Shown here one piece after another: positions 45,843 through 54,168 of a DNA stretch of 64,000 nucleotides; position 1 is the stretch's first letter; every line of letters begins with the position of its first letter. Source of the stretch: Allobosea sp. BK604 (lineage in GTDB: Bacteria > Pseudomonadota > Alphaproteobacteria > Rhizobiales > Beijerinckiaceae); NCBI RefSeq assembly GCF_004341515.1, contig NZ_SLZF01000003.1:620001-684000 (forward strand), written 5' to 3'. The translations under genes and the position numbers were made by a program. Below the pieces are notes generated by a model. That model searched no databases. It saw only the letters and a program-made list of their open reading frames with translations, and had not been told where the DNA came from.

Positions 45843-46382
45843 ATGAGCCGCTTCTTCGGCGAGATTCGCCAGGCTGGATATGTCGTCCCCGATATCGAGG
45901 CGGCTATGGATTACTGGAGCCGCGTGCTCGGCGTCGGGCCGTTCTTCTACAATCCGAAGGTCCCGATCGAAAACTATCGCTACAAGGGCGAGGCCTACGA
46001 GCCGCATAATTCGGTGGCGCTGGCCAATTCCGGGCCGCTCCAGGTCGAGCTGATCCAGTGCCGCAACGCCGTGCCGTCCATGTACAAGGACTTCACCGAT
46101 GCCGGCCATACCGGCCTGCAGCATGTCGCCTACTGGACCTCGGACTACGACGCCGATCTCGAGCGCCTGACCAGGCAGGGCTTCAAATCGGTGATGAGCG
46201 GCGAGGTCGGCGAGCGCGGCCGCTTCGTCTATTTCGACACGCATTACCATCCGGGCACGGTGATCGAGCTGTCCGAGGTCGCCGGCCCCAAGGGCGAGAT
46301 GTTCCGCCTGATCCGCGAGGCGGCCGAGACCTGGGACGGCAAGGACCCGGTGCGTCCGTTCCCGGATCTGAGCAAGCTCTGA
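45843..46382 (+). CDS. VOC (glyoxalase/bleomycin-resistance fold) protein
   Basis: 179 residues, two paired beta-alpha-beta-beta-beta units. IRQAGYVVPDIEAAMDYWSR opens the first; LQVELIQCRNA has the first metal-ligand Glu; GLQHVAYWTSDYDADLE has the His; PGTVIELSEVAG has the second Glu. The first usual His ligand position is Gln. A metal-dependent isomerase, epimerase or dioxygenase-like role is possible. Same direction as and close to the TRAP genes, with the RuBisCO-like gene next, so probably a step in the same pathway. Confidence 0.82.
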   Translation: MSRFFGEIRQAGYVVPDIEAAMDYWSRVLGVGPFFYNPKVPIENYRYKGEAYEPHNSVALANSGPLQVELIQCRNAVPSMYKDFTDAGHTGLQHVAYWTSDYDADLERLTRQGFKSVMSGEVGERGRFVYFDTHYHPGTVIELSEVAGPKGEMFRLIREAAETWDGKDPVRPFPDLSKL

Positions 46383-46395
46383 GCGGATGCCTTTC

Positions 46396-46514
46396 CGTCA
46401 TTGCGAGCACCCGGGTCTTGCCTTCGGCAAGCCCGAGTGCAGGCTCCGCGAAACGATCAAGGGGCCTCACGTACTCCTCCGGATTGCTTCGTCGGCGGCT
46501 CCTCGCAATGACGG
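46396..46514. repeat. Large inverted-repeat element between VOC and RuBisCO-like genes
   Basis: Outer arms CGTCATTGCGAG and CTCGCAATGACG are perfect 12-bp inverted repeats 119 bp apart end to end. Inside are smaller stems (e.g. cttgcc-ttc-ggcaag). 'cattgcgag...caatgacgg' elements are widespread between genes in this order. It may separate transcription or stability of the flanking parts of the locus. Confidence 0.75.
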
Positions 46515-46538
46515 CGAGCCGAACCCTGGAATTCTGAG

Positions 46539-47813
46539 ATGACCGGCGAGCGTTTTGAAGCGACCTACCTCATCGAGACTCCCCTCGATCCGGCAAAGGT
46601 CGCGGAGGTGATGGCGGGCGAACAGTCTAGCGGCACCTTCACCCGCGTCGCCGGCGAGACCGACGAGTTGCGCGAGCGCACGCGCGCTACCGTCACCGAA
46701 GTGACCGCGCTCGAGACCGTCGACGAGCCGAGCCTGCCCAATGCCTGGCTGGCGCGCAAAGGCGTCAAAGGCCCGTGGCGCCGGGCGCGCGTCGCGATTT
46801 CCTTCCCGGTCGACAATGTCGGCGCGAATCTGCCGACGCTGGCCTCGATCGTCGCCGGCAATCTCTACGATCTCGGCGAGGTCACGGGCCTGAGGCTCGA
46901 CACGATCACGCTGCCCTGGTCGTTCCGGAAGCGTTTCCCGCTGCCGAGCCAGGGTATCGCCGGCACGCGCAAGCTGACCGGCACTGCCAAGGGCCCGCTC
47001 GTCGGCTCGATCATCAAGCCGAATGTCGGCTTGAGCAGCGCCGAGACCGCCGCGCTCGTGGCCAAGCTCTGCGAGGCCGGGCTCGATTTCATCAAGGATG
47101 ACGAGATCTCGGCCAACCCGGTGCATGCGCCGCTGGCGCAGCGGGTTCCCGCCGTGATGGATGTCGTGCGCCGTCATCAGGACAAGACCGGCAAGGCGGT
47201 GATGATCGCCTTCAACATCACCGATGAGACCGACGCGATGCGCCGCCATGCCGATCTCGTCGCGCACGAGGGCGGTACCTGCGTGATGGCGAGCCTGAAC
47301 TGGTGCGGTTTCTCGGCCGTCGAGACCCTGCGCCGCTCGACCGATCTCGCCCTGCACGGCCATCGCAACGGCTATGGCGCCTTCTCGCGCCACCCGCTGC
47401 TCGGCATCTCATTCCAGGCGTATCAGGTCCTCTGGCGCCTCGCCGGCGTCGACCACATGCATGTCCACGGCCTGCAGGGAAAATTCGCGCAGGAGGACGA
47501 GGAGGTCGTCTCCTCCGCCCGGGACTGCGTCACGCCGCTGACCGATGGCGCCGATGATCGCGTCATGCCGGCCTTCTCCTCCGGGCAATGGGCCGGTACC
47601 GCGCAGCCGACCTGGGATGCGATCGGCCATGCCGATCTTCTGTTCATGGCGGGCGGCGGCATTCTCGCCCATCCCGGCGGCCCGGCGGCCGGCGTCGCCA
47701 GCATCCGCCAGGCCTGGAATGCGGTCGCATCCGGCACGGCGCTCGAACAGGCCGCCGCAGAGCATCCTGAGCTGCGCCAGGCGCTCGACTTTTTCGGCAA
47801 GCCCTCGAGCTAG
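46539..47813 (+). CDS. RuBisCO-like protein (form IV; possible 3-oxo-isoapionate-4-phosphate-acting enzyme)
   Basis: 424 residues of the RuBisCO large-subunit fold. Key residues are kept: GSIIKPNVGLS (Lys175 equivalent), the metal motif GLDFIKDDE with the carbamylatable Lys plus Asp and Glu, HVHGLQGKFAQ (loop-6 region with Lys), and GGGILAHPGGPAAG (phosphate site). It lacks several CO2/RuBP-specific contacts, so it is not a carboxylase for fixation. Some RLPs paired with DUF1537 kinases act in D-apiose/apionate catabolism as decarboxylase or transcarboxylase/hydrolase. The kinase gene follows after 6 nt, supporting that type. Exact reaction unproven. Confidence 0.86.
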   Translation: MTGERFEATYLIETPLDPAKVAEVMAGEQSSGTFTRVAGETDELRERTRATVTEVTALETVDEPSLPNAWLARKGVKGPWRRARVAISFPVDNVGANLPTLASIVAGNLYDLGEVTGLRLDTITLPWSFRKRFPLPSQGIAGTRKLTGTAKGPLVGSIIKPNVGLSSAETAALVAKLCEAGLDFIKDDEISANPVHAPLAQRVPAVMDVVRRHQDKTGKAVMIAFNITDETDAMRRHADLVAHEGGTCVMASLNWCGFSAVETLRRSTDLALHGHRNGYGAFSRHPLLGISFQAYQVLWRLAGVDHMHVHGLQGKFAQEDEEVVSSARDCVTPLTDGADDRVMPAFSSGQWAGTAQPTWDAIGHADLLFMAGGGILAHPGGPAAGVASIRQAWNAVASGTALEQAAAEHPELRQALDFFGKPSS

Positions 47814-47819
47814 CCGGCA

Positions 47820-49109
47820 ATGCAGGGTTCCACGCCACGCTATGGCTGGTATGGCGACGATTTCACCGGCGCCACCGACACTTTGGCGACGCTCGCCGAA
47901 CGGGGTTTCCGCGCGCTGCTTTTCCTGGGAATCCCGAGCCAAGCGCAACTGAAGGCCGCCGGCTCACTCGACGCGATCGGCATTGCCGGCGCGACCCGTG
48001 CCATGGCGCCGGTGGCGATGGCGACTGAACTTGCCGAGGCCGGCCGCTTCTTCGCCGGGCTAGGCCTCGACATCCTGCACTATAAGTGCTGCTCGACTTT
48101 CGACAGCGCGCCGCATGTCGGCAGCCTCGGCGCCGCGGCGCGCACGCTGCGCCCGTTTTTCCCGAACCCGCTCCTGCCAATCGTTGGCGGCCAGCCCAAT
48201 CTCGGCCGCTACTGCCTGTTCGGCAATCTTTTCGCCTCGGCCGGAGCCGGCGGCGATGTCCATCGCATCGATCGACACCCGACGATGAGCATCCATCCGG
48301 TCACGCCGATGGCAGAGGCCGATCTGCGCAGGCATCTGGCCGCGCAGGGATTGGAGCGGATCACGCTGGTCGACTACCGCGCCTACGAACAGGCCGAGCC
48401 CGCCGCGCGTCTCGCGGAGCATTTCGCCACGCAGCCCGACGCCGTTCTCTTCGACGTCTCCCGGCAATCCGATCTTTCCGCGATCGGCGCGGCGCTCTGG
48501 CGACATGTCGCGAACGGACCGATGCTGGCGATCGGGCCGAGCAGCGTCGCGCAGGCGCTCGCGACGGGCTGGCCGAAGTCGGAACATGGCGGTGATGCAG
48601 TTTCTGCTGCAGGCGGGCGTCCGGACGGGCCGGTCCTCGCCCTGGTCGGCAGCCTGTCGCCGGTGACGCGGGCGCAGGTCGAGGCCGCGACCGACTTCCT
48701 GCGCATCGATATCGATGTCGGAAAACTGCGCGGCGAGCCCGCCTATGCCGAGGCGCTGAGGGCCGAGACGCACAAGCACCTGAGCGAGCGCAATGTCATG
48801 CTCGTCACGGAGCGACCGGCTCAATCGGCGGGAGCGACGGAAAGCGTCGCGCTCGCAACCGGTGCGCTGTTGCGTGCGATCGTCAGCGAAACCTCGCTCG
48901 CGCGCCTCGTCGTCTGCGGCGGAGATACGTCGAGCCTGGCGATCAAGGCGCTCGACCTCTGGGGCCTGTCCTATCGCGCGCCGATGGTGCCCGGCGCGCC
49001 GCTCTGCCGTGCCCATAGTGATGATATCGGCCTCGATGGCATCGACATCATCCTCAAGGGCGGCCAGATGGGCCCGCCGGATTTCTTCGCGCTCGCAGCC
49101 GCTATCTGA
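47820..49109 (+). CDS. Four-carbon acid-sugar kinase family protein (DUF1537; OiaK-like)
   Basis: 429 residues. The N-terminal substrate domain has YGWYGDDFTGATDTLATLAE and HYKCCSTFDSAPHVGSLG; the C-terminal nucleotide domain has LVGSLSPVTRAQVEAA, LVVCGGDTSSLAIKAL and IILKGGQMGPPDFF. Members phosphorylate acid sugars such as threonate, erythronate, 3-oxo-tetronate or 3-oxo-isoapionate with ATP. Its tight coupling to a RuBisCO-like gene fits the last substrate, making the phosphate that the RLP cleaves. Cytoplasmic. Confidence 0.86.
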   Translation: MQGSTPRYGWYGDDFTGATDTLATLAERGFRALLFLGIPSQAQLKAAGSLDAIGIAGATRAMAPVAMATELAEAGRFFAGLGLDILHYKCCSTFDSAPHVGSLGAAARTLRPFFPNPLLPIVGGQPNLGRYCLFGNLFASAGAGGDVHRIDRHPTMSIHPVTPMAEADLRRHLAAQGLERITLVDYRAYEQAEPAARLAEHFATQPDAVLFDVSRQSDLSAIGAALWRHVANGPMLAIGPSSVAQALATGWPKSEHGGDAVSAAGGRPDGPVLALVGSLSPVTRAQVEAATDFLRIDIDVGKLRGEPAYAEALRAETHKHLSERNVMLVTERPAQSAGATESVALATGALLRAIVSETSLARLVVCGGDTSSLAIKALDLWGLSYRAPMVPGAPLCRAHSDDIGLDGIDIILKGGQMGPPDFFALAAAI

Positions 49110-49124
49110 GTTGCAACATGCGCG

Positions 49125-49421
49125 CTACGGCGCGCATTCGACGCCGGCACGCTCGACAAGCTCTTCAGCATGATTGCCGTTATGGCTGATCGTGCCGACG
49201 AAAGTTGCGCCACGCGCGCTGTAATGGGTGATCAGCAGGTCGACGGTCAGCCCGTCGGCGCAGACCAGCCTGAGCCGTTCGGGCGACAAGGTGGGATCGA
49301 TCTGCTCGAGCTCGCCCAGGAGCTTGCCATGGCAGAGCCCGTCCGCGGCAGGCGGCGTCAGCTCGTATGTCAGCGGAATATGGGTCCCACTGCGCAATAC
49401 GATTTTCCCGTTATGGGTCAT
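49125..49421 (-). CDS. Small hypothetical protein
   Basis: 98 residues, no signal peptide or membrane helix, predicted mostly beta (KIVLRSGTHIPLTYELTPP; LRLVCADGLTVDLLITHYSA; ATFVGTISHNGNHAEELVE). AAAGGAC precedes the ATG by 6 nt, and codon use looks native, so I regard it as a real gene. It converges on the kinase gene with 15 nt between. No family recognised. Confidence 0.6.
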   Translation of the reverse strand: MTHNGKIVLRSGTHIPLTYELTPPAADGLCHGKLLGELEQIDPTLSPERLRLVCADGLTVDLLITHYSARGATFVGTISHNGNHAEELVERAGVECAP

Positions 49422-49755
49422 CGTCTTGTCCTTTGACTAGTCGGGCCGGTCGAAAGTCGGGCGAGGCAGATTCTTGTCGTTCGGAGATTTTCGCCCAAAC
49501 GTCGGCGACCGACCCAAACCGCGCTGCTTCTCCAAAGCGGCGCATCATACACAGAGCGAAACTAGCCCATTGAACGGCCGTTCACGAGCGTTTTCGAAGT
49601 GGGTCAGCGGCTCTTCCGGCCCCCTTGCCGCATTTGACGGACACGACCAAGAGTGATGAAAATGGAACGAGTGAGCAGCTGGCGCATTATAGTGCAATGA
49701 GCCGTCGACACTGAATGAGTAAGTGTGGTCGATGGATAGCGGAGATGATGAAAGG
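49422..49755. other. Gene-free stretch between two divergent small genes
   Basis: 334 bp of lower GC than its surroundings. An open frame on the minus strand (49545-49814) has no motif and overlaps the next gene antisense, so it is not called. I see no clear palindrome or promoter match. Confidence 0.5.
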
Positions 49756-50025
49756 ATGAGCGAAAAAACCTCCAAGGGCCGCGATCTCACGCGCGGCGAG
49801 CGCCTCCAGATCATGCTCAGCGAGGATGAGCTCCTGGCGCTCGATGATTTCCGGTTTTCGAACCGGATGCCGAGCCGCGCCGCTTCGGTACGCGAATTGC
49901 TGCGCCGCGGCCTGATCTCGGAAGGTTATTCGATCACGCCCGGAGCCAAGTCCGGCGACTACGGCGTGATCGGCCAGGATTCAGGGACGCCCAACGGCAA
50001 GGACGACGCCCAGGACGGGACCTGA
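49756..50025 (+). CDS. Ribbon-helix-helix-like small protein
   Basis: 89 residues. The central part, RLQIMLSEDELLALDDFRF then PSRAASVRELLRRGL, fits a MetJ/Arc-type ribbon-helix-helix DNA-binding module (strand, then two helices). The C-terminal third is Gly/Asp-rich and probably disordered. ATG 49756 has GGAG 11 nt upstream; in-frame starts at 49732 (ATG) and 49723 (GTG) are possible. Converges on the hybrid kinase gene 7 nt away. May be a small transcription regulator; target unknown. Confidence 0.68.
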   Translation: MSEKTSKGRDLTRGERLQIMLSEDELLALDDFRFSNRMPSRAASVRELLRRGLISEGYSITPGAKSGDYGVIGQDSGTPNGKDDAQDGT

Positions 50026-50032
50026 CCCGCCC

Positions 50033-52111
50033 TCAAATCCGCGCGCGCCTGCTGGCTTCGGCAATGACCCGCGCCAGATCACCTTGCCAGAACGGCTTCG
50101 CCAGCCGCAGCAGCGCCGGATCGGCGCCGCCCGGAAGCTCGGCATAGCCGGTTGCAAGGACGACCGGCAGACCCGGCCATTCCTGCTTGATGACCTCGAA
50201 GAGCTGGGCCCCGGTCATCTGCGGCATCGCATGGTCGGTGATGACCAGATCGAAACCCGACCCCTGCCGCAAGGCTTCGAGCGCCTGCTTGCCCGAGGAG
50301 GCCTCGACGACCTCATGGCCGAGATCCTCCAGCAGCGCCGCCGTGTTCATCAGCACGAGCGCATCGTCATCGACCGCCAGGATGCGCAGGGCAGAGGTCT
50401 TGTCTGGCTCCGCCTCCAGCGCCGACCGAGGCGCGGGGGCCGAGGCGGCTTCGGCAGCGGGTTCGGCGATCGGCAGCCAGATCTCCGCGGTCGTGCCCTG
50501 GCCGGGCTGGCTCCTGAGCCCGAGCCAACCGCCCGATTGCTCGGCCATGCCATGCACCATGGAGAGGCCGAGGCCAGTGCCCTTGCCGACACCCTTGGTG
50601 GTGAAGAACGGCTCGCGCGCCCGCGCCAGCGTGCGCTCGTCCATGCCTTCGCCATTATCCGTGATAGCGAGGCAGAGATAGCGCCCGGAAGGCAGCCCCA
50701 GCCGGCCGGCCACGGCGAAATCCTGCTCGCGGGCCGCGATGATGATGGCGCCGCCACCTGGCATCGCATCGCGTGCATTGGTGGCAAGGTTGAGCAGCGC
50801 CAGCTCGAGCTGGTTGGGGTCGGCATGAACAGCCGCGAGTTTCAGCGGGAAGCGGGTCTCAATCTCGACCAGCGGGCCGAGCGAGCGCTGCAGCAGGTCG
50901 GTCATTCCCGCGACCAGCGCAGTGACGTCGATCGATTTCGGGCTCAATTCCTGCCGGCGTGCGAAAGCGAGCATGCGCTGGGTCAGCGAGATGCCACGCT
51001 CGGCGCCCTGGATCGCATGGTCCACCAGCCCGGTCAGCTTCGGATCGGCCGAGACATGCTTGCTCAGCAATTCCAGGCTGCCCATCACCGCCGTCAGCAA
51101 GTTGTTGAAGTCATGCGCGATGCCGCCCGTGAGCTGACCGATCGATTCGATCTTCTGCGTCTGGAACAGTGCTTCGCGCGCCTCTTCGAGGGCCCGCTCC
51201 GCCTGCCTGCGCTCGCTCATGTCGCGCGTGATCTTGGCGAAGCCGATGATCCTGCCATCATCGTCATGGATCGCGTCAAGGACTATACTCGCCCAGAAGC
51301 GGCTGCCATCCTTGCGGACGCGCCAGCCCTCCTTCTCGAACTTGCCTTCGCGCCGCGCGGTCTCGAGCGCGCGCCCGGGCTCGCCCGCGGCGCGATCCTC
51401 CTCGCTATAGAAGGCGGAGAAATGGCGGCCGATGATCTCCTCCGGCCGGTAGCCCTTGATCCGCTGCGCCCCGAGATTCCAGCTCGTCACGATGCCCTCG
51501 AGGTCGAGCATGTAGATTGCGTAATCGGCGACGCCCTGGACCAGCAGCCTGAACTGCTCCTCGCTCCGGCGTAGCGCCTGCTCGGCCGCCCTGCGTTCCG
51601 TCAGGTCGCGCGTGATCTTGGCGTAGCCGATGATCTCACCGGCCGGACCGTAGATCGGATCGATGATCGCGTTTGCCCAGAAAGTGCGGCCATCCTTGCG
51701 GACGCGCCAGCCCTCGCTCTCGTAACGGCCTTCGCGCGCAGCGGTTTCCAGCGCATGTTGCGGCAGGCCCCTGCGGCGATCCTCCTCCGTGTAGAAGCGC
51801 GAGAAATGCTGGCCGAGAATCTCGTCGGCCTCATAGCCTTTGAAACGCCGCGCGCCAGTGCCCCAGCTGGTGACCACGCCCTCTGCGTCGAGCATGTAGA
51901 TGGCATAATCGGTCACTGCCTCGACCAGAAGGCGATAGCGCTCATCGCTGACCGGCTGGCTCGGCTTCGCCGCGTTCATGCTGCCCGCTTCCTCCGCCGT
52001 TTCCGAACCGGCATCGCCGCCTTCGGCGTCCGCGACCACGGCAAAAGCCCCGGCCCGGTCGAGCGCGTCGACATCGCGCGCCGTGGCCAGGCCAGTTTCG
52101 TTGTCAATCAT
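50033..52111 (-). CDS. Double-PAS hybrid histidine kinase/response regulator
   Basis: 692 residues, no membrane segment. PAS1 (~58-165, VVTSWGTGARRFKGYEADEI) and PAS2 (~185-290, IVTSWNLGAQRIKGYRPEEI) are near-duplicates. HisKA has phospho-His in LTGGIAHDFNNLLTAVMGSL; the HATPase domain has NLATNARDAMPGGGAI and GKGTGLGLSMVHGM; the C-terminal receiver has Asp in DLVITDHAMPQMTGAQ. ATG 52111 follows GGGGGGAAG; the frame beyond it is shadow. The signal could be redox or light via PAS, but no cofactor-binding Cys/His is obvious. Confidence 0.88.
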   Translation of the reverse strand: MIDNETGLATARDVDALDRAGAFAVVADAEGGDAGSETAEEAGSMNAAKPSQPVSDERYRLLVEAVTDYAIYMLDAEGVVTSWGTGARRFKGYEADEILGQHFSRFYTEEDRRRGLPQHALETAAREGRYESEGWRVRKDGRTFWANAIIDPIYGPAGEIIGYAKITRDLTERRAAEQALRRSEEQFRLLVQGVADYAIYMLDLEGIVTSWNLGAQRIKGYRPEEIIGRHFSAFYSEEDRAAGEPGRALETARREGKFEKEGWRVRKDGSRFWASIVLDAIHDDDGRIIGFAKITRDMSERRQAERALEEAREALFQTQKIESIGQLTGGIAHDFNNLLTAVMGSLELLSKHVSADPKLTGLVDHAIQGAERGISLTQRMLAFARRQELSPKSIDVTALVAGMTDLLQRSLGPLVEIETRFPLKLAAVHADPNQLELALLNLATNARDAMPGGGAIIIAAREQDFAVAGRLGLPSGRYLCLAITDNGEGMDERTLARAREPFFTTKGVGKGTGLGLSMVHGMAEQSGGWLGLRSQPGQGTTAEIWLPIAEPAAEAASAPAPRSALEAEPDKTSALRILAVDDDALVLMNTAALLEDLGHEVVEASSGKQALEALRQGSGFDLVITDHAMPQMTGAQLFEVIKQEWPGLPVVLATGYAELPGGADPALLRLAKPFWQGDLARVIAEASRRARI

Positions 52112-52231
52112 TCTTCCCCCCGGAACTCCCGTGCGGCAGGTCTCACCACCGTGCCCGCCGTGCGACCATCGGTACAGAACGCACCAGGACCGTTTCGGTT
52201 TCGTCGCCGCTCGCAGATGGTTGCGGACCGA

Positions 52232-52256
52232 GGAACAAGACGATCCGCAGGCTGTT
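52232..52256 (+). promoter_or_regulatory. EcfG-type general stress response promoter
   Basis: GGAAC, 17 nt, then GTT: the consensus recognised by the alphaproteobacterial general-stress sigma factor EcfG (GGAAC-N16/17-cGTT). It lies about 100 nt upstream of the stress-protein gene at 52360 and reads toward it. A palindromic repeat occupies the transcribed leader. Confidence 0.6.
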
Positions 52257-52274
52257 GATAGCCCAGTGACTGGA

Positions 52275-52318
52275 GCATTTTCGTGCGAAGTGGACACCGG
52301 TCCGCGTGAAGAAAATGC
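52275..52318. repeat. Rhizobiales-type palindromic repeat, copy B
   Basis: Arms GCATTTTC and GAAAATGC enclose a 28-nt core with ACCGGT; it shares the core with the element at 1251-1297. Located in the 5' leader of the stress-protein gene, so it would be transcribed as a hairpin. Confidence 0.65.
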
Positions 52319-52359
52319 GTCCACACAAGGACATAATGCTCTAGCGAAGGAGCTGCGTC

Positions 52360-52918
52360 ATGACACGCACCATCACCCGCTCTTACGACACGCGCGAGGA
52401 TGCCGAGACCGCCGTCACCCGGCTCGAGGCTGCTTGGCCTCCCGCCCGAAGATATCAGCCTTGTCGGGCGCCAACCCGACACGCTGGAGGAGGATGCCAC
52501 CTCGGGCGCTGAAGTCGGCGGCGTGGTCGGCGGCGGCGCCGGGCTTCTGGCTGGCTTGGCTGCCTTGCCGGTTCCCGGAGTGGGACCGGTCCTGGCCGCC
52601 GGCTGGCTGCTCGGCAGCACCGCGGTCGCCGCCACCGCCGGCGCCGCGGCCGGCAGCCTGATCGGCGCCCTGACCGGCGCCGGCCTCAGCGAGAGCGACG
52701 CGCATTACTATGCCGAGACCATCAGGCGCGGCGGCTCGATCGTCACGGTGCGCGCGACCGATTCGCATGGCGCAGCCATCGAGAAGATCCTGGATGGAGC
52801 GGGCCCGATCGACGCCAGCGCCCGCCGCGCCGAATACGAACGCGGCGGCTGGACGCATTTCGACGAGCGCGCCGGCGTCTATCGCAGCCCAAGCGATCTG
52901 TCGGCGGTCGTTTCCTAG
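52360..52918 (+). pseudogene. General-stress-protein (YflT/17M-like, glycine-zipper) gene interrupted by a 1-nt frameshift
   Basis: ATG 52360 has AAGGAG 7 nt upstream and encodes TRTITRSYDTREDAETAVTR, the standard N-terminus of this stress-protein family, followed by LEAA. There the frame breaks: removing one T at 52434-52435 restores GLPPEDISLVGRQPDTLEED and the full remainder to 52918. The C-terminal part has a long Gly/Ala hydrophobic zipper (~residues 55-105), then EYERGGWTHFDERAGVYR. The restored product would be ~185 residues. Either a genuine recent inactivation or a base-calling error. The gene lies behind an EcfG-type promoter, fitting a stress role. Confidence 0.72.
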
Positions 52919-52939
52919 ACAGACCCCGCTCTGACGCTC

Positions 52940-54022
52940 TCAATCGGCGCGGCGTAGTGCATCGGCTAGCGAGGGGCGCCAATGCCCGTCGCGTCCGGTC
53001 GTCGCCGGCGCCGCGAGCATGGCGTTGAGCACCGCTTCCTGCGTGGCCTCGGCCGCCGCCCTGAAGGGAAGATCGATCCGGTTCTCGTTCAGTGCCGCCA
53101 GCGGGACGAGATCGGCCTTCTCGTCATGTGCGATGCGGCCAGCGGTGGTGAAGGCCAGCGCGATATCGCCGCTGCCATTGCCCCAGAACGCGCCGAGCCA
53201 AGCCAGGCCGGCGCCGCAGCGCCGCGCCACCCGGGTCAATTGCCGCGTCTCCATCGGGATATCGGTCGCGAGCACGATGATGACCGAGCCTCTTTCGGTG
53301 CCAGGCTCCTTGCCGCGAGGTGGCGCGGGCCGGCTTCCGTCAGGCAGCACGAGATCGCCGGGGCGACCGAAATTGGCGAGCACCAGAACGCCCAGCGTGT
53401 AGCTGCGCCCATCCAGCGTGAGCAGGCGCGAGGCGCTGCCGATCCCGCCCTTGAAGCCGAAGGCGCTCATGCCGGCCCCCGCTCCGACCGCCCCTTCCGC
53501 CACCGGCCCATCGCTGGCGGCGTCGAGCGCCGCGAAGGCATCGGCCTCGCTCAACGTGCGGGCACGGATATCGGAAAGCCAGCCGTCATTGCATTCGAGC
53601 ACGAGCGGATTGACCGTCCCGGTCTTCCGGCCGATCTCCGGATTGGCGGCCAGAGCCCGCGTCACCAGGGCATTGAACCCGGTGCCGACCGAAAGCGTGT
53701 TGCCGAGCAGGATCGGTGTTTCGATCTGGCCGAGCTCTGCCAGCTGCATCAGCCCGGCGCTCTTGCCGAAGCCGTTGATCACCTCGACACCGCCACGCAG
53801 CTTCTCGCGGAACAGGTCGCCCTCATGCGGCAGGATCGCGGTGAAGCCGGTCAGGACATCGCCCTCTCGGATCGTCCTGTGGCCGACGCGCAGGCCGGCG
53901 ACATCGGTGATGGCATTGAGCGGGCCGGGCGGCAGCGTGCCGCAGACCAGGCCGAAATCACGGGCGCGAGCGAGCATGGGACCGTCACGTGCGAGCTGGA
54001 GGCATGCGACGCTCAATCTCAT
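52940..54022 (-). CDS. P1-family peptidase (DmpA/L-aminopeptidase D-esterase-like)
   Basis: 360 residues. PPGPLNAITDVAGLRVGHRT is the conserved N-terminal block; GTVNPLVLECNDGWLSD and the self-cleavage site in FGFKGGIGSASRLL (Gly-Ser, Ser being the new N-terminal nucleophile of the beta chain) mark DmpA-type Ntn-like hydrolases. No signal peptide is evident. Start taken at ATG 54022; ATG 53977 (MLARARDFG) is equally plausible. Such enzymes release N-terminal residues or cleave beta-peptides and amides. Monocistronic. Confidence 0.84.
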   Translation of the reverse strand: MRLSVACLQLARDGPMLARARDFGLVCGTLPPGPLNAITDVAGLRVGHRTIREGDVLTGFTAILPHEGDLFREKLRGGVEVINGFGKSAGLMQLAELGQIETPILLGNTLSVGTGFNALVTRALAANPEIGRKTGTVNPLVLECNDGWLSDIRARTLSEADAFAALDAASDGPVAEGAVGAGAGMSAFGFKGGIGSASRLLTLDGRSYTLGVLVLANFGRPGDLVLPDGSRPAPPRGKEPGTERGSVIIVLATDIPMETRQLTRVARRCGAGLAWLGAFWGNGSGDIALAFTTAGRIAHDEKADLVPLAALNENRIDLPFRAAAEATQEAVLNAMLAAPATTGRDGHWRPSLADALRRAD

Positions 54023-54168
54023 CTCTGCGCCGGCCTGTCACCCCAGCAGGGCGAGGCTGCGTCCTGTCCCGCTTCCGCTCGCGTCGCGATTCGTGCAACC
54101 ATCGCTCCCGCCGGCCGTGAGTGACAGCACCGCCGCATTCGCGTCGCCGTTAAAGCCGAGGTGCGCAG

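Noticed and set aside
46539..47813. RuBisCO-like gene as a true carboxylating RuBisCO
   Set aside because: No small subunit, phosphoribulokinase or CBB genes nearby, RuBP-specific contacts are changed, and the partner is a DUF1537 kinase.
49650..49690. GGAAC near 49662 as an EcfG promoter for the ribbon-helix-helix gene
   Set aside because: No GTT at the required 16-17 nt spacing.
49545..49814. Minus-strand open frame in the 49.4-49.75 kb gap
   Set aside because: Overlaps the ribbon-helix-helix gene antisense, Ser/Arg-rich in a way typical of shadow frames, no ribosome site.
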